Source: Candidatus Gastranaerophilales bacterium (GTDB lineage Bacteria; Cyanobacteriota; Vampirovibrionia; Gastranaerophilales; UBA9971). Taken from it: 28,177 nucleotides of DNA. Positions within the stretch are counted from its first letter, which is position 1. Each line of letters starts with the position of its first letter. This document shows, in pieces, positions 8,337 through 15,717 of the stretch. The stretch covers positions 1 through 28,177 of the forward strand of contig JANQGS010000017.1 in assembly GCA_028277195.1 (NCBI GenBank), read 5' to 3'. The notes beneath the pieces are model-generated. The model saw nothing but the letters and a program-made list of their open reading frames with translations, was not told where the DNA came from and did not search any database. A program made the position numbers and the translations under genes.

Positions 8337-8918
8337 TTATCTAATCCACGACCAGCCGGGCGATACAATGCTCATTGCCGGCACTGTTAAAATAAACCTG
8401 TAATCCTCATTTTCCGACCGTTTTAGCCGACATAACAGGTCAATGCATTTTTTCCGGTATTTAGTGTTTTCAAGTTGTTTTTTCCTGTTTTTCAATTCTT
8501 CCAGCTCCTTTTCGAGTTTTTTATAGGATTCCCTGCATTTTTGCGACCATTCATAAAAAGCGCAGTTTTCATCCAGGATAACTAATGGCGACCCCGGGAA
8601 TTCCCTGCATAAATTGGGTCTTTCATTATATATTGTACACTTTTTTTCAAAATGGTAATGCCTGCATCTGTAAAAAACCACATCCTCCCCGCGGGATTTT
8701 AATACTCTTTCAACAATTGAGCCGCAAATTTTGCGGGCCTGGTCGTGGTTTTTATACGGAATAAATATTGAAAAAAAATCCCTGGCAAACCCATCGCCCT
8801 GTGCAGCCTTTTCAAGGAGTTCACCGTAAGATTTTGACGGAGATGCGCAAAGACAGCAAATTCCGCATTTTTTGCACTCCGGCAGTGGTAAGTTAAATAT
8901 TTCAGCCCACTTTTCCAT
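8337..8918 (-). CDS. YkgJ-type cysteine-cluster protein
   Basis: 193 aa. The N-terminus carries C15-x2-C18-x2-C21-C22-x-C24, and a second set follows in YRCRHYHFEKKCTIYNERPNLCREFPG. This is the CxxCxxCC family (YkgJ/UPF0153), proposed to bind a metal or Fe-S cluster; function unknown. Residues ~140-165 form a short charged helix likely to be coiled coil. It is the first gene of the minus-strand run leading to SIMPL, nagA and gyrA, and is divergent from the EF-hand gene across a 122-nt gap. Confidence 0.82.
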   Translation of the reverse strand: MEKWAEIFNLPLPECKKCGICCLCASPSKSYGELLEKAAQGDGFARDFFSIFIPYKNHDQARKICGSIVERVLKSRGEDVVFYRCRHYHFEKKCTIYNERPNLCREFPGSPLVILDENCAFYEWSQKCRESYKKLEKELEELKNRKKQLENTKYRKKCIDLLCRLKRSENEDYRFILTVPAMSIVSPGWSWIR

Positions 8919-8983
8919 TATCTTTCATTTTAACATTTATTAACAAACCTGCCTAAAAGATGAAGTTTATGCAGGACAATGCC

Positions 8984-9015
8984 GATTACTCTTATACCGA
9001 TTTCAATAAGTAATC
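8984..9015. repeat. Imperfect inverted repeat between divergent genes
   Basis: GATTA-ct-CTTAT and ATAAG-TAATC pair across a 10-nt loop with a 2-nt bulge. It lies in the 122-nt gap between the YkgJ-type gene and the EF-hand gene, just upstream of the latter's SD. It could be an operator or leader hairpin; the evidence is only the symmetry. Confidence 0.3.
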
Positions 9016-9040
9016 TTAAGAGGAATACAGGGAGATTTCA

Positions 9041-10246
9041 ATGGAATTTTACAGTACTTATTATAAAAAACTGGCCAATTACGAGCAAATAAAAAAAATC
9101 GGCGAAAAGTTCGACCAGCTGGATGCTAACGACGATAACGCACTCAATAAGGACGAGCTGGCAAATATCTTTACGGGCCAGACAATGACAGAAGAGGAAA
9201 AAAACCTGTTTATGGCGGGAGTGGATGGCAATAATGACGATTTTTTGACATATTCCGAGTTTATCCCGACTTTTATTGAGTTTGATATTGACCAGGATGC
9301 CGAGCTTTCCACTAATGAATATGAACTGGCCAAAAAACGCATAGAAGAGCTGGAAAAGCAAATGGAGATTAATGAGCAGTACCGGATACTGAATGACTTC
9401 TCCTCAACCGAACCGGAAAAAAAACAAGCGCGTGAGCGGATTGACAGGTTTAACATACAGCGGAAAATGATTTACGCTGAGCAGGATATAAAGAAAAAAG
9501 AAATATTAATAGGCAATATTGAGCTGAAAATCCAGCAAATAGAAGATTTCATCGACCAGAACACCCTTTTGGAGTTTGAAGAGGCACAAAAACGCAGGGA
9601 GATTGAAAATCTTAATGCGGAAAAAGACCTTCTGCTGTTGAAAAAAGATATTTCAGTAAAAACATTGAACCTCGAAACAATTAACCTGGACATACTAACA
9701 AAAGAGCAGCAGGGAGGATTTGAAAACGAGCTCTCCATACTTGCCCAGGAAAAAATCAGCAAGGAAAATGAATTGAAAATAAGCGAGAAGAACCTTGAAT
9801 TGCACCATAAACAGGCGAGAATCAACAAGAACGAGGACTTGTTGAACAAGTTCTTTGTACCTGAAATTATTAAGGAAAATGCCAGAAAAGAGCTTGATAG
9901 CCTGTATGACCAGACTCACCTCTTAAACAGGAGAGTTGAATTATACTCAAAAATAAGCATTCTCTCGATTACGAGGTCACAGATATTGGAGGTTGGATAC
10001 CAGTTCCAGCAAACAGGTGACCCTGAACTGCTGGAACGCCTGAACAAGCTGGAAGAGGACCAGGAAGTCCAGCAATTAGAGGCACAAATAAGCTCATTAA
10101 GGGTTGAACTGGTTGACAAGCAGATACAGCTTAAGGAAGTGTTGCCCAAAAGCCATATTAAGCCGTTTGACAAGGTCAAGGCTGATCTGGAAGCTGAAAT
10201 AGAGGATATTCAGGAGCAAATAGCCGAGCTGGAAGCACAATTGTAA
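9041..10246 (+). CDS. Three-EF-hand protein with long coiled coil
   Basis: 401 aa, no signal peptide or membrane segment, so cytoplasmic. Three canonical 12-residue EF-hand loops are visible: 28-39 (DANDDNALNKDE), 62-73 (DGNNDDFLTYSE) and 82-93 (DIDQDAELSTNE). Each has acidic or Asn ligands at 1, 3 and 5 and Glu at 12, so calcium binding is likely. From ~95 to the end the protein is almost entirely charged helix rich in E, K, Q and L with heptad-like spacing (for example residues 150-240 and 330-400), predicted coiled coil. GGAGATTTCA before the ATG is a good SD. It is a single-gene unit. A calcium-responsive structural role is inference; I know no named family for this arrangement. Confidence 0.85.
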   Translation: MEFYSTYYKKLANYEQIKKIGEKFDQLDANDDNALNKDELANIFTGQTMTEEEKNLFMAGVDGNNDDFLTYSEFIPTFIEFDIDQDAELSTNEYELAKKRIEELEKQMEINEQYRILNDFSSTEPEKKQARERIDRFNIQRKMIYAEQDIKKKEILIGNIELKIQQIEDFIDQNTLLEFEEAQKRREIENLNAEKDLLLLKKDISVKTLNLETINLDILTKEQQGGFENELSILAQEKISKENELKISEKNLELHHKQARINKNEDLLNKFFVPEIIKENARKELDSLYDQTHLLNRRVELYSKISILSITRSQILEVGYQFQQTGDPELLERLNKLEEDQEVQQLEAQISSLRVELVDKQIQLKEVLPKSHIKPFDKVKADLEAEIEDIQEQIAELEAQL

Positions 10247-10278
10247 AAAAATATTAACATTTTTTTAATTTCTGGCAA

Positions 10279-10310
10279 TTACTTGATTAAATTTTTTTTT
10301 AATTAAGTAA
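10279..10310. repeat. AT-rich 13-bp inverted repeat
   Basis: TTACTTGATTAAA and TTTAATTAAGTAA pair over 13 positions (one G-U) around a six-T loop, 33 nt past the EF-hand gene stop. No T-run follows, so it is not a standard terminator; it may protect the mRNA 3' side or cap the downstream leader. Confidence 0.45.
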
Positions 10311-10390
10311 GGAAGCACGGTTAGGAAATATTTACAGAATGGAAGCTAAAAAAAATTTTAAAACAGATAAATAACACCCAGGAGGATTTA

Positions 10391-10423
10391 ATGCGGTTTA
10401 GCAGATTTTTAAACCAACATTAA
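10391..10423 (+). CDS. Possible 10-residue leader peptide
   Basis: ATG to TAA encodes MRFSRFLNQH. It is preceded by a perfect AGGAGG (10380-10385) at 5-nt spacing, one of the best SD sequences in the window. The peptide has no run of one amino acid, so classical amino-acid attenuation is not indicated. The reading frame overlaps a stem arm (10394-10400) that can pair with either of two downstream arms, and the SD can pair with 10452-10458. Translation could therefore influence RNA folding ahead of the terminator. Chance occurrence of such a short ORF cannot be excluded. Confidence 0.3.
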   Translation: MRFSRFLNQH

Positions 10424-10458
10424 ATTAAACCGGACTTTACCTTTATATCCCTCCTCCT
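10394..10458 (+). promoter_or_regulatory. Mutually exclusive stems and SD-sequestering element
   Basis: CGGTTTA (10394-10400) can pair with TAAACC at 10410-10415 or with TAAACCG at 10426-10432, but not both. The SD segment AGGAGGA (10380-10386) is complementary to TCCTCCT (10452-10458). This is the kind of alternative pairing found in attenuators and translational switches. It is seen by eye only. Confidence 0.35.
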
Positions 10459-10478
10459 AGATAACATATAGATTATCG

Positions 10479-10506
10479 GCTCGTTAACAAACGAGCATTT
10501 TTTTTT
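10479..10506 (+). terminator. Intrinsic terminator
   Basis: GCTCGTT-aaca-AACGAGC makes a perfect 7-bp stem with a 4-nt loop, followed by A and nine T. It would end transcription coming from the EF-hand gene or from a short transcript covering the mini-ORF. Confidence 0.85.
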
Positions 10507-10534
10507 GCGAAGCGGTATTATTTAGTATTATAAT
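10505..10534 (+). promoter_or_regulatory. Sigma-70-type promoter of the pxpA-like/purN unit
   Basis: TTGCGA, an 18-nt spacer and a perfect TATAAT lie directly after the terminator and 30 nt before the ATG at 10564. The position separates this operon from the EF-hand unit. Confidence 0.45.
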
Positions 10535-10563
10535 AAAAATAGTCTTTCAAACCGGGGGAAAAT

Positions 10564-11364
10564 ATGGTAAAAACTTCTAACAATAAAAAAACTAACCAAA
10601 AAAACATCAACATAAACTGTGACCTTGGCCAGTCATTCGGGGTATACAGGAGTGAGCTTGAGCTGGCGCTCCTCCCGTACGTAAGCTCGGTCAGTATTGC
10701 CTGCGGCCAGCATGCGGGAGACCCTTTAATTATTAAAAACTTGCTCCGGGATATACCCAAAACAGTATGCATAGGCGCTCATGTCGGCTACCCGGATATC
10801 CAGGGATTTGGATACCGCGATATGCAGCTTGATGAAAAGGAAACAGAAGCGGTTGTTGTTTACCAGGTAGGGGCTTTAAGCTCGCTGGCAAAAATATATA
10901 ACCGCAAAACGGAATTTGTAAGGCCGCATGGGGCTCTTTATAAAAGGATTTCCGAGGATTATGAGAGCTGCCTTGCTTTCTTGAAGGCCATCAGCGCATA
11001 TGACCCATGGCTTGTTGTAATTGGCCCTTCGGGGGAAAACCTCGACAGGGCGGCAGAGGAGACCAACATAAGGGTATGCCGGGAGATACAGCTTGATAAA
11101 AAGTACGATATTAACGGCAACATTTACTTTAGCGCCGGGGATGTTGTTGATTATGATTACTCGGTAAGCATGCTGGAGTCCCTTGTTAAGGATTCAACAG
11201 TGCCAAATACGCAGGGAGGAAAAACCCGCCTGGAATTCAATTCAATACACCTGAATATGAAAAGCCGGGTCTCGATTGATATTGCAAAGAAAGCAAAAGA
11301 ATTAATCCCGCACCCAATGCCGGTTGCAGGGACATTTGTTGCTGATAGCGGGTGGCTGGAGTGA
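10564..11364 (+). CDS. Divergent LamB/YcsF (PxpA-like) protein
   Basis: 266 aa. Family signatures: NCDLGQSFG (18-26), SIACGQHAGDP (44-54), GAHVGYPD (71-78) and VRPHGALYKR (119-128), so the fold is that of PxpA, which acts with PxpB and PxpC to open 5-oxoproline using ATP. Departures: the usual NCDLGE has Gln at 23, GFGRR reads GFGYR, and the C-terminal ExFADRxY block is replaced by REIQLDKKYD. No pxpB or pxpC is nearby. Start supported by GGGGG before the ATG. It overlaps purN by 4 nt (GTGA). A changed substrate or lost activity is inference. Confidence 0.82.
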   Translation: MVKTSNNKKTNQKNININCDLGQSFGVYRSELELALLPYVSSVSIACGQHAGDPLIIKNLLRDIPKTVCIGAHVGYPDIQGFGYRDMQLDEKETEAVVVYQVGALSSLAKIYNRKTEFVRPHGALYKRISEDYESCLAFLKAISAYDPWLVVIGPSGENLDRAAEETNIRVCREIQLDKKYDINGNIYFSAGDVVDYDYSVSMLESLVKDSTVPNTQGGKTRLEFNSIHLNMKSRVSIDIAKKAKELIPHPMPVAGTFVADSGWLE

Positions 11365-11972
11365 ATAAGAAAAAGCTGGCAGTTCTTGTTTCAGGCAGCG
11401 GCAGTAATCTTGGCGCTTTAATCCAGGCTGTTAACGGCGGTGTTATAAAGAATGCCGGGATTTCCCTTGTAATTTCCAGCAGGCAGGATGCTTACGCCCT
11501 GATAAGAGCGGAAAAAGCAGGCATTCCAGCCCTATGCATCAGGCAGGACGAGCACATACTTGAAAAGTTAGGGAAGTTTGAAATTGATGCCGTGCTCCTG
11601 GCGGGATACATGAAAATTGTAACCGCTCCAATACTGGAAGCGTATAAAGACAGGATTCTTAATATACATCCCAGCCTGTTGCCTGAATTTGGCGGAAAAG
11701 GAATGTACGGAATGCGTGTACATGAAGAAGTCATAAAGGCGGGTGCTCCCGTAAGCGGCTGCACGGTTCATATAGTGACCGAAAACGTGGATGCGGGCCC
11801 TATACTGGGACAGGCAACAGTTCCTGTACTACCGGGCGATACACCTGACAGCCTTGCGGTCAGGGTATTGAAGGAAGAGCATATCCTATATCCCCGAATA
11901 GTCGGGGAATTTGTCGATAGTTTCCTGCTTAATAATGATCAGACGTTATCATCTTGGAAATCTCGCTTATAA
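11361..11972 (+). CDS. purN: Phosphoribosylglycinamide formyltransferase
   Basis: About 203 aa. Transfers formyl from 10-formyl-THF to GAR in purine synthesis. Motifs: VLVSGSGSNLGALI at the phosphate-binding end, LLAGYMKI, NIHPSLLPEFGGKGMYG with the catalytic Asn and His, GCTVHIVTENVDAGPILGQ with the catalytic Asp, and EEHILYPRIV. I chose the GTG at 11361, which overlaps the upstream TGA as GTGA and has GGGTGG before it; a GTG at 11352 is also open. The last 44 nt overlap the dnaA 3' end on the other strand. Confidence 0.93.
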   Translation: MNKKKLAVLVSGSGSNLGALIQAVNGGVIKNAGISLVISSRQDAYALIRAEKAGIPALCIRQDEHILEKLGKFEIDAVLLAGYMKIVTAPILEAYKDRILNIHPSLLPEFGGKGMYGMRVHEEVIKAGAPVSGCTVHIVTENVDAGPILGQATVPVLPGDTPDSLAVRVLKEEHILYPRIVGEFVDSFLLNNDQTLSSWKSRL

Positions 11973-13293
11973 CCTCTGATATAGCCTTGTTTGTCCTTAT
12001 TTCTTCCCGCATTTTTTCATAGGAATAAAGGATAGTAGTGTGCTTTCTTCCGCCAAAAGCCTCTCCCAATGTGGGAAAACTGGAGTTTGTCATGTCCCTT
12101 GCAAGATAAACAGCTACCTGCCTGGCATGGGCAATTTCTTTTGAGCGGGAAAGCCCCTTTATTTCCGATGATTCAACTGAAAAATACCTTGCTGTTGTCT
12201 CAATAATTTTTTCTATGTTCAGGTTTTTTACTTTTCCCGAAAAATTCAATATTTTTTTAACCGTATCAAGTGTAAGCGGCTGGTTATTTATGCTTATATA
12301 GGCAACCACCCTGTTCAGGGCGCCTTCCAGTTCCCGTATATTGTTCTGGTAAGCTGTTGCTATGAGCTCAAGAACGTCATCGGGCGCTGAAATGTTATCC
12401 CTTTCCGCCTTGTTCCTGAGGATTGCAATCCTGGTTTCCAGGTCAGGCACCTGCATGTCAGCTAAAATACCCCATTCAAACCTGCTTCTTAGTCTTTCCG
12501 TAAGTGTTGATATTTTTTTAGGATGCCTGTCGCTCGTCAGCACAACCTGTTTGCCTGACTCATGGAGTGTGTTGAAGGTATGGAAAATCTCTTCCTGTGT
12601 ATTTTCCTTGCCTTCAATAAATTGAATGTCATCGAGCAACAGCACGTCAATTTGCCTGTATCTTGCCCTGAATGCGGGCATTTTATCATTCCTGAGGGAG
12701 TTTATGAGCTCATTTGTAAACATCTCCGTACTGGTGTACTTAATTTTCAGCTCAGGATGCCTTGAATAGATATAATGCCCTATTGCCTGCATCAGGTGAG
12801 TTTTCCCAAGTCCCACCCCACCGTATATAAAAAGTGGGTTGTGGGCTTTTGCGGGGTATTTTGCCACCGCATAAGCCGCGGCATGGCAAAATTTATTATG
12901 AGGACCCACTACAAATGTATCAAACGTATATTTAAGGTTAAGGTTATTTCCCGGCATCTTAGGTGAATTTGCCCGGGGTTCGGCAACAGAAACGGTTGTA
13001 TTAGTCCCCCCGGGCTCCGCGTCTTTTTCTTTAAGTACTTTTATACTTATTTCCGGGGAGTTCCCTGTTATTTCGGATAACTTCCTCTTAATAACCTCAA
13101 GATAATTTTTATAAAGCTGTTCTTTTCCTATATTGCTGTTTGTTGATATAACAATTTTCCCATCATCCGTTGAGTGAATTTTCAATGGCTTTATCCAGGA
13201 TTCATAAGCAGGTGTGGCCAGTTCCTGTTTCAATTTTTTAAAAAGTTCATCTTCCAGAGTTTTTTTATTATTAAGAACCTGTGTTGCATGCAT
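11929..13293 (-). CDS. dnaA: Chromosomal replication initiator protein DnaA
   Basis: 454 aa, typical length. Domain I is at 1-80, a short linker at ~90-118, then the AAA+ domain with Walker A GGVGLGKT (158-165), Walker B LLLDD (218-222) and the arginine region TERLRSRFEWG. Domain IV begins ~355 and carries SKEIAHARQVAVYLARD and GEAFGGRKHTTI. The usual signature is GGRDHTT; here Lys 417 replaces the Asp that contacts DnaA-box bases in E. coli. Neither dnaN, recF nor gyrB is adjacent. GGGGAG lies upstream of the ATG. A promoter is seen at 13331-13358. Confidence 0.97.
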   Translation of the reverse strand: MHATQVLNNKKTLEDELFKKLKQELATPAYESWIKPLKIHSTDDGKIVISTNSNIGKEQLYKNYLEVIKRKLSEITGNSPEISIKVLKEKDAEPGGTNTTVSVAEPRANSPKMPGNNLNLKYTFDTFVVGPHNKFCHAAAYAVAKYPAKAHNPLFIYGGVGLGKTHLMQAIGHYIYSRHPELKIKYTSTEMFTNELINSLRNDKMPAFRARYRQIDVLLLDDIQFIEGKENTQEEIFHTFNTLHESGKQVVLTSDRHPKKISTLTERLRSRFEWGILADMQVPDLETRIAILRNKAERDNISAPDDVLELIATAYQNNIRELEGALNRVVAYISINNQPLTLDTVKKILNFSGKVKNLNIEKIIETTARYFSVESSEIKGLSRSKEIAHARQVAVYLARDMTNSSFPTLGEAFGGRKHTTILYSYEKMREEIRTNKAISEVISEISKMITSDHY

Positions 13294-13330
13294 ACTAAAG
13301 AAGCTCCCCGTTTTTTAGTGATGTTATTTT

Positions 13331-13358
13331 ATTTTATTACGAGCATTCTTACTTGCAA
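13331..13358 (-). promoter_or_regulatory. Candidate dnaA promoter
   Basis: On the minus strand TTGCAA, a 16-nt spacer and TAAAAT lie about 40 nt before the dnaA ATG. The surrounding 104-nt gap has no TTATNCACA-type DnaA box that I can see. Confidence 0.35.
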
Positions 13359-13397
13359 TAAGCATGCCGGAAACTATTAACAAAAGTTGATTAAGAT

Positions 13398-14306
13398 TTA
13401 TTTAAAAAAACCGAATAAAACCCCCCGGGAGGTTTCCCCAAAATAATACCTGCTTCGCCTGCTGAATTTATCCGGCTTTTTGTAGTCCTTGCCGAGTTTT
13501 TTCCTTGCTTTTTTAATAATTTGCCTGAAACTTATTTTCTCAGTGTCCACCTCTACCCTGTCAGGATGGATTTCAAGGATTTTATACCGGTTAGGATAGC
13601 TAACTATTGACGGGCAGGTGATAAAGAGCTTGCCGTCTTGCTTCTTAACCGAGCTCACCCTGTCATGCCCGCTCAAAACAACCTTTACCTGCGGGTAAAG
13701 ATTTAACACCTCAAGGAACAGCCCGGGTTTTTCAAGTGATGAACAGGGTGAATGATGCATTAAGATTATGGTGAACTTGTCAGTGTTGTTTTTAAGTACA
13801 CCGTCAAGCCAGAAAATCTGGTGTATGTTGACATATCCCTGCTCTGACCCTGCCAGTGAAGTGTCAAGCCCTATTAAAAGCACATTTTCAACAGGTTCTG
13901 CCTTCCAAAAGGTCTGGCTGTCAAACTCATCGAAATTTTTTATAAATTCCTCTTTTGCGTCCGCTTCCCTGTTGCCTAAAATGGCATAATACGGGGCGTT
14001 CAGGTCGGAAGCAACATCCAGGAACATCGGCATGTCAGTAAAACTGCCGTCATCATTGTTTGTAAGATTTCCGCCAAACACGGCAAAGTCAAGTTCCCCG
14101 GACTTGTTCAGGTTTTTTATAACGTCCTGGAGTATCACGAGGCTTTCCCTGTAAAGGATTGGCCCTTCCCTCTCCTTTTCGTCAAGAGAGAGGTAAATAT
14201 CCGGCAAAAAAACCATCCTGAAAGGCTTCAATCCTTCATCAGCCCGGCAATCAACCGCAATAAGCAGGATTGCAATTAATAAAAATAATTTTATACATCT
14301 CATCAT
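13398..14306 (-). CDS. Exported metallophosphoesterase-fold protein with degenerate metal site
   Basis: 302 aa. A signal peptide spans ~1-22. The calcineurin-like order of motifs is recognisable but altered: D36-I-Y38 where D-x-H is expected, G78-G79-x2-N83 for G-D-x2-D/N, G111-N-R113-E for G-N-H-E, H184-H185 kept, and S-G-H214-D-R216 for G-H-x-H. Several metal ligands and the catalytic His are therefore replaced. The C-terminal ~50 residues are basic (KKARKKLGKDYKKPDKFSRR). It is probably a pseudo-enzyme or uses a different site, and is likely periplasmic. It diverges from glcD across only 30 nt and has no SD. Confidence 0.75.
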   Translation of the reverse strand: MMRCIKLFLLIAILLIAVDCRADEGLKPFRMVFLPDIYLSLDEKEREGPILYRESLVILQDVIKNLNKSGELDFAVFGGNLTNNDDGSFTDMPMFLDVASDLNAPYYAILGNREADAKEEFIKNFDEFDSQTFWKAEPVENVLLIGLDTSLAGSEQGYVNIHQIFWLDGVLKNNTDKFTIILMHHSPCSSLEKPGLFLEVLNLYPQVKVVLSGHDRVSSVKKQDGKLFITCPSIVSYPNRYKILEIHPDRVEVDTEKISFRQIIKKARKKLGKDYKKPDKFSRRSRYYFGETSRGVLFGFFK

Positions 14307-14318
14307 ACTAATATTTTA

Positions 14319-14327
14319 TGACATAAT
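14319..14327 (+). promoter_or_regulatory. Candidate extended -10 for glcD
   Basis: TG-A-CATAAT ends 9 nt before the glcD ATG, which has no SD. The transcript could start at or next to the start codon (leaderless). On the other strand TAAAAT (14313-14318) sits 6 nt from the metallophosphoesterase ATG. Confidence 0.3.
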
Positions 14328-14336
14328 TTTAATATT

Positions 14337-15701
14337 ATGGAAAGTTTCAGGAAAATAGTCGGGAAAAGCAATGTCCTGACCGAGTACGAGGACAGGTACT
14401 GCTATGCGTATGACGCCACCGCAATAGGCGACAGGCTCTATTTGCCGGACGCGGTTATATTGCCGGAAACAACAGAACAAATAAGCAAAATCCTTAAAAC
14501 CGCAAACGAAAACAAAATTCCCATAGTTGTAAGAGGAGCGGGAACAAACCTTGTAGGCGGCTGCCTGCCGCTAAAAGGCGGAATGGTGTTGCACCTGTCA
14601 AAAATGAATAAAATAATTAACGTAGATAAAAATAACCTTCAATGCGTTGTCCAACCAGGGGTTACAGTAGAAAAAGTCCAGCAGGAAGTCCAAAAAAGGG
14701 ATTTATTTTATCCTCCTGACCCGGCAAGCCTTCGGGTATCCACCATAGGAGGAAGTATTGCCCAGTCATCAGGCGGCCCCCGGGGATTTAAGTACGGCAC
14801 AACAAAAGACTATGTGCTTGCGCTTGAGGCAGTGCTCCCTGACGGCGCAATAATAAAAACCGGCGGGAAAACAGCTAAAAACGTTACCGGATATAACCTT
14901 ACCCAACTGTTAACAGGTTCTGAAGGCACATTGGCAGTGATTACAGAAGCTACCCTGCGGCTTATCCCCGAGCCTGAGGAGAGAAAAGTCCTGCTTGCTT
15001 GCTTTGAATCAATAGAAATGGCCGCAGAGGCCGTTACAGGCATGATTTACGCTGGGATAACCCCATCAACCCTTGATTTGATGGATAAAAACACCATGCA
15101 GACCATAGAAAAATTTCATAAAACCGGCCTGCCTACTGATATGGAAGCGGTTCTGGTGCTTGAAGCGGATGGATTTAAGGAAAGTGTCGAGAAACAGGCG
15201 GAGCAAATAATAAAAATCTGCAAGGAACTGGGGGCTAAAAACATCCGCTCATCCCAAAACCAGCAGGAGGCTGACGAGATATGGTTTGCAAGAAGGTCGG
15301 CGTTCGGGGCGGTTTCCAGGCTCAGGCCGAATGTTTTGACCGAGGACGCGGTTGTGCCCAGGGATAAAGTGCCTGATATGGTTAAGGAAATAAGGCGTAT
15401 TGCTGATAAATATTCTTTAACCGTATGCATAATGGGACACATAGGGGATGGAAACATTCATCCGAACTTCTCGCTTGACTTACGGGATAAAGATGAGGCT
15501 GAACGCTTTAAAAAAGCGGCAGATGAGCTGTTTGACGCCGCATTATCGCTTGGCGGAACATTATCAGGCGAGCATGGCATAGGGGCGGAAAAATTGCCCT
15601 ATATGAAAAAAGCGCTTGACAAAAGGAGTCTCGAGCTTATGAAGTCAATAAAATCAGCATTTGACCCGGATAATATTTTAAATCCGGGAAAAGTGGTATA
15701 A
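14337..15701 (+). CDS. glcD: FAD-linked 2-hydroxyacid oxidase/dehydrogenase subunit GlcD
   Basis: 454 aa, full length for GlcD-type enzymes that oxidise glycolate or D-lactate. The PCMH-type FAD domain has VVRGAGTNLVGGCLPLKGG, the nucleotide part has STIGGSIAQSSGG and KYGTTKDYVL, and the C-terminal FAD-oxidase domain has MGHIGDGNIHPNFSLD and GGTLSGEHGIGAEKL. It is followed after 16 nt by glcF, its electron-accepting partner. No glcE is present, so GlcD and GlcF probably form a two-subunit complex passing electrons to the quinone pool or another acceptor. The substrate cannot be told from sequence. Confidence 0.93.
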   Translation: MESFRKIVGKSNVLTEYEDRYCYAYDATAIGDRLYLPDAVILPETTEQISKILKTANENKIPIVVRGAGTNLVGGCLPLKGGMVLHLSKMNKIINVDKNNLQCVVQPGVTVEKVQQEVQKRDLFYPPDPASLRVSTIGGSIAQSSGGPRGFKYGTTKDYVLALEAVLPDGAIIKTGGKTAKNVTGYNLTQLLTGSEGTLAVITEATLRLIPEPEERKVLLACFESIEMAAEAVTGMIYAGITPSTLDLMDKNTMQTIEKFHKTGLPTDMEAVLVLEADGFKESVEKQAEQIIKICKELGAKNIRSSQNQQEADEIWFARRSAFGAVSRLRPNVLTEDAVVPRDKVPDMVKEIRRIADKYSLTVCIMGHIGDGNIHPNFSLDLRDKDEAERFKKAADELFDAALSLGGTLSGEHGIGAEKLPYMKKALDKRSLELMKSIKSAFDPDNILNPGKVV

Positions 15702-15717
15702 ATTTAAAAAATAGAAA

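Larger units (their letters stand above)
10247..10563. other. 317-nt gene-free region with structured RNA signals
   Basis: AT-rich stretch between the EF-hand and PxpA-like genes. In order it holds an AT palindrome (10279-10310), a perfect SD with a 10-codon ORF (10380-10423), alternative hairpins around that ORF, a pyrimidine run complementary to the SD (10452-10458), an intrinsic terminator (10479-10506) and a promoter (10505-10534). No tRNA, known riboswitch or longer ORF was recognised. Confidence 0.6.

Noticed and set aside
9079..10179. Several minus-strand ORFs of 74-125 aa opposite the EF-hand gene
   Set aside because: Rich in Ser, Phe and Cys, as expected from reversing a Glu/Lys-rich coiled-coil gene.
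10380..10460. Known riboswitch class (c-di-GMP, glycine, purine) upstream of the PxpA-like gene
   Set aside because: No conserved core of these classes was recognised, and the terminator and new promoter separate it from the downstream gene.
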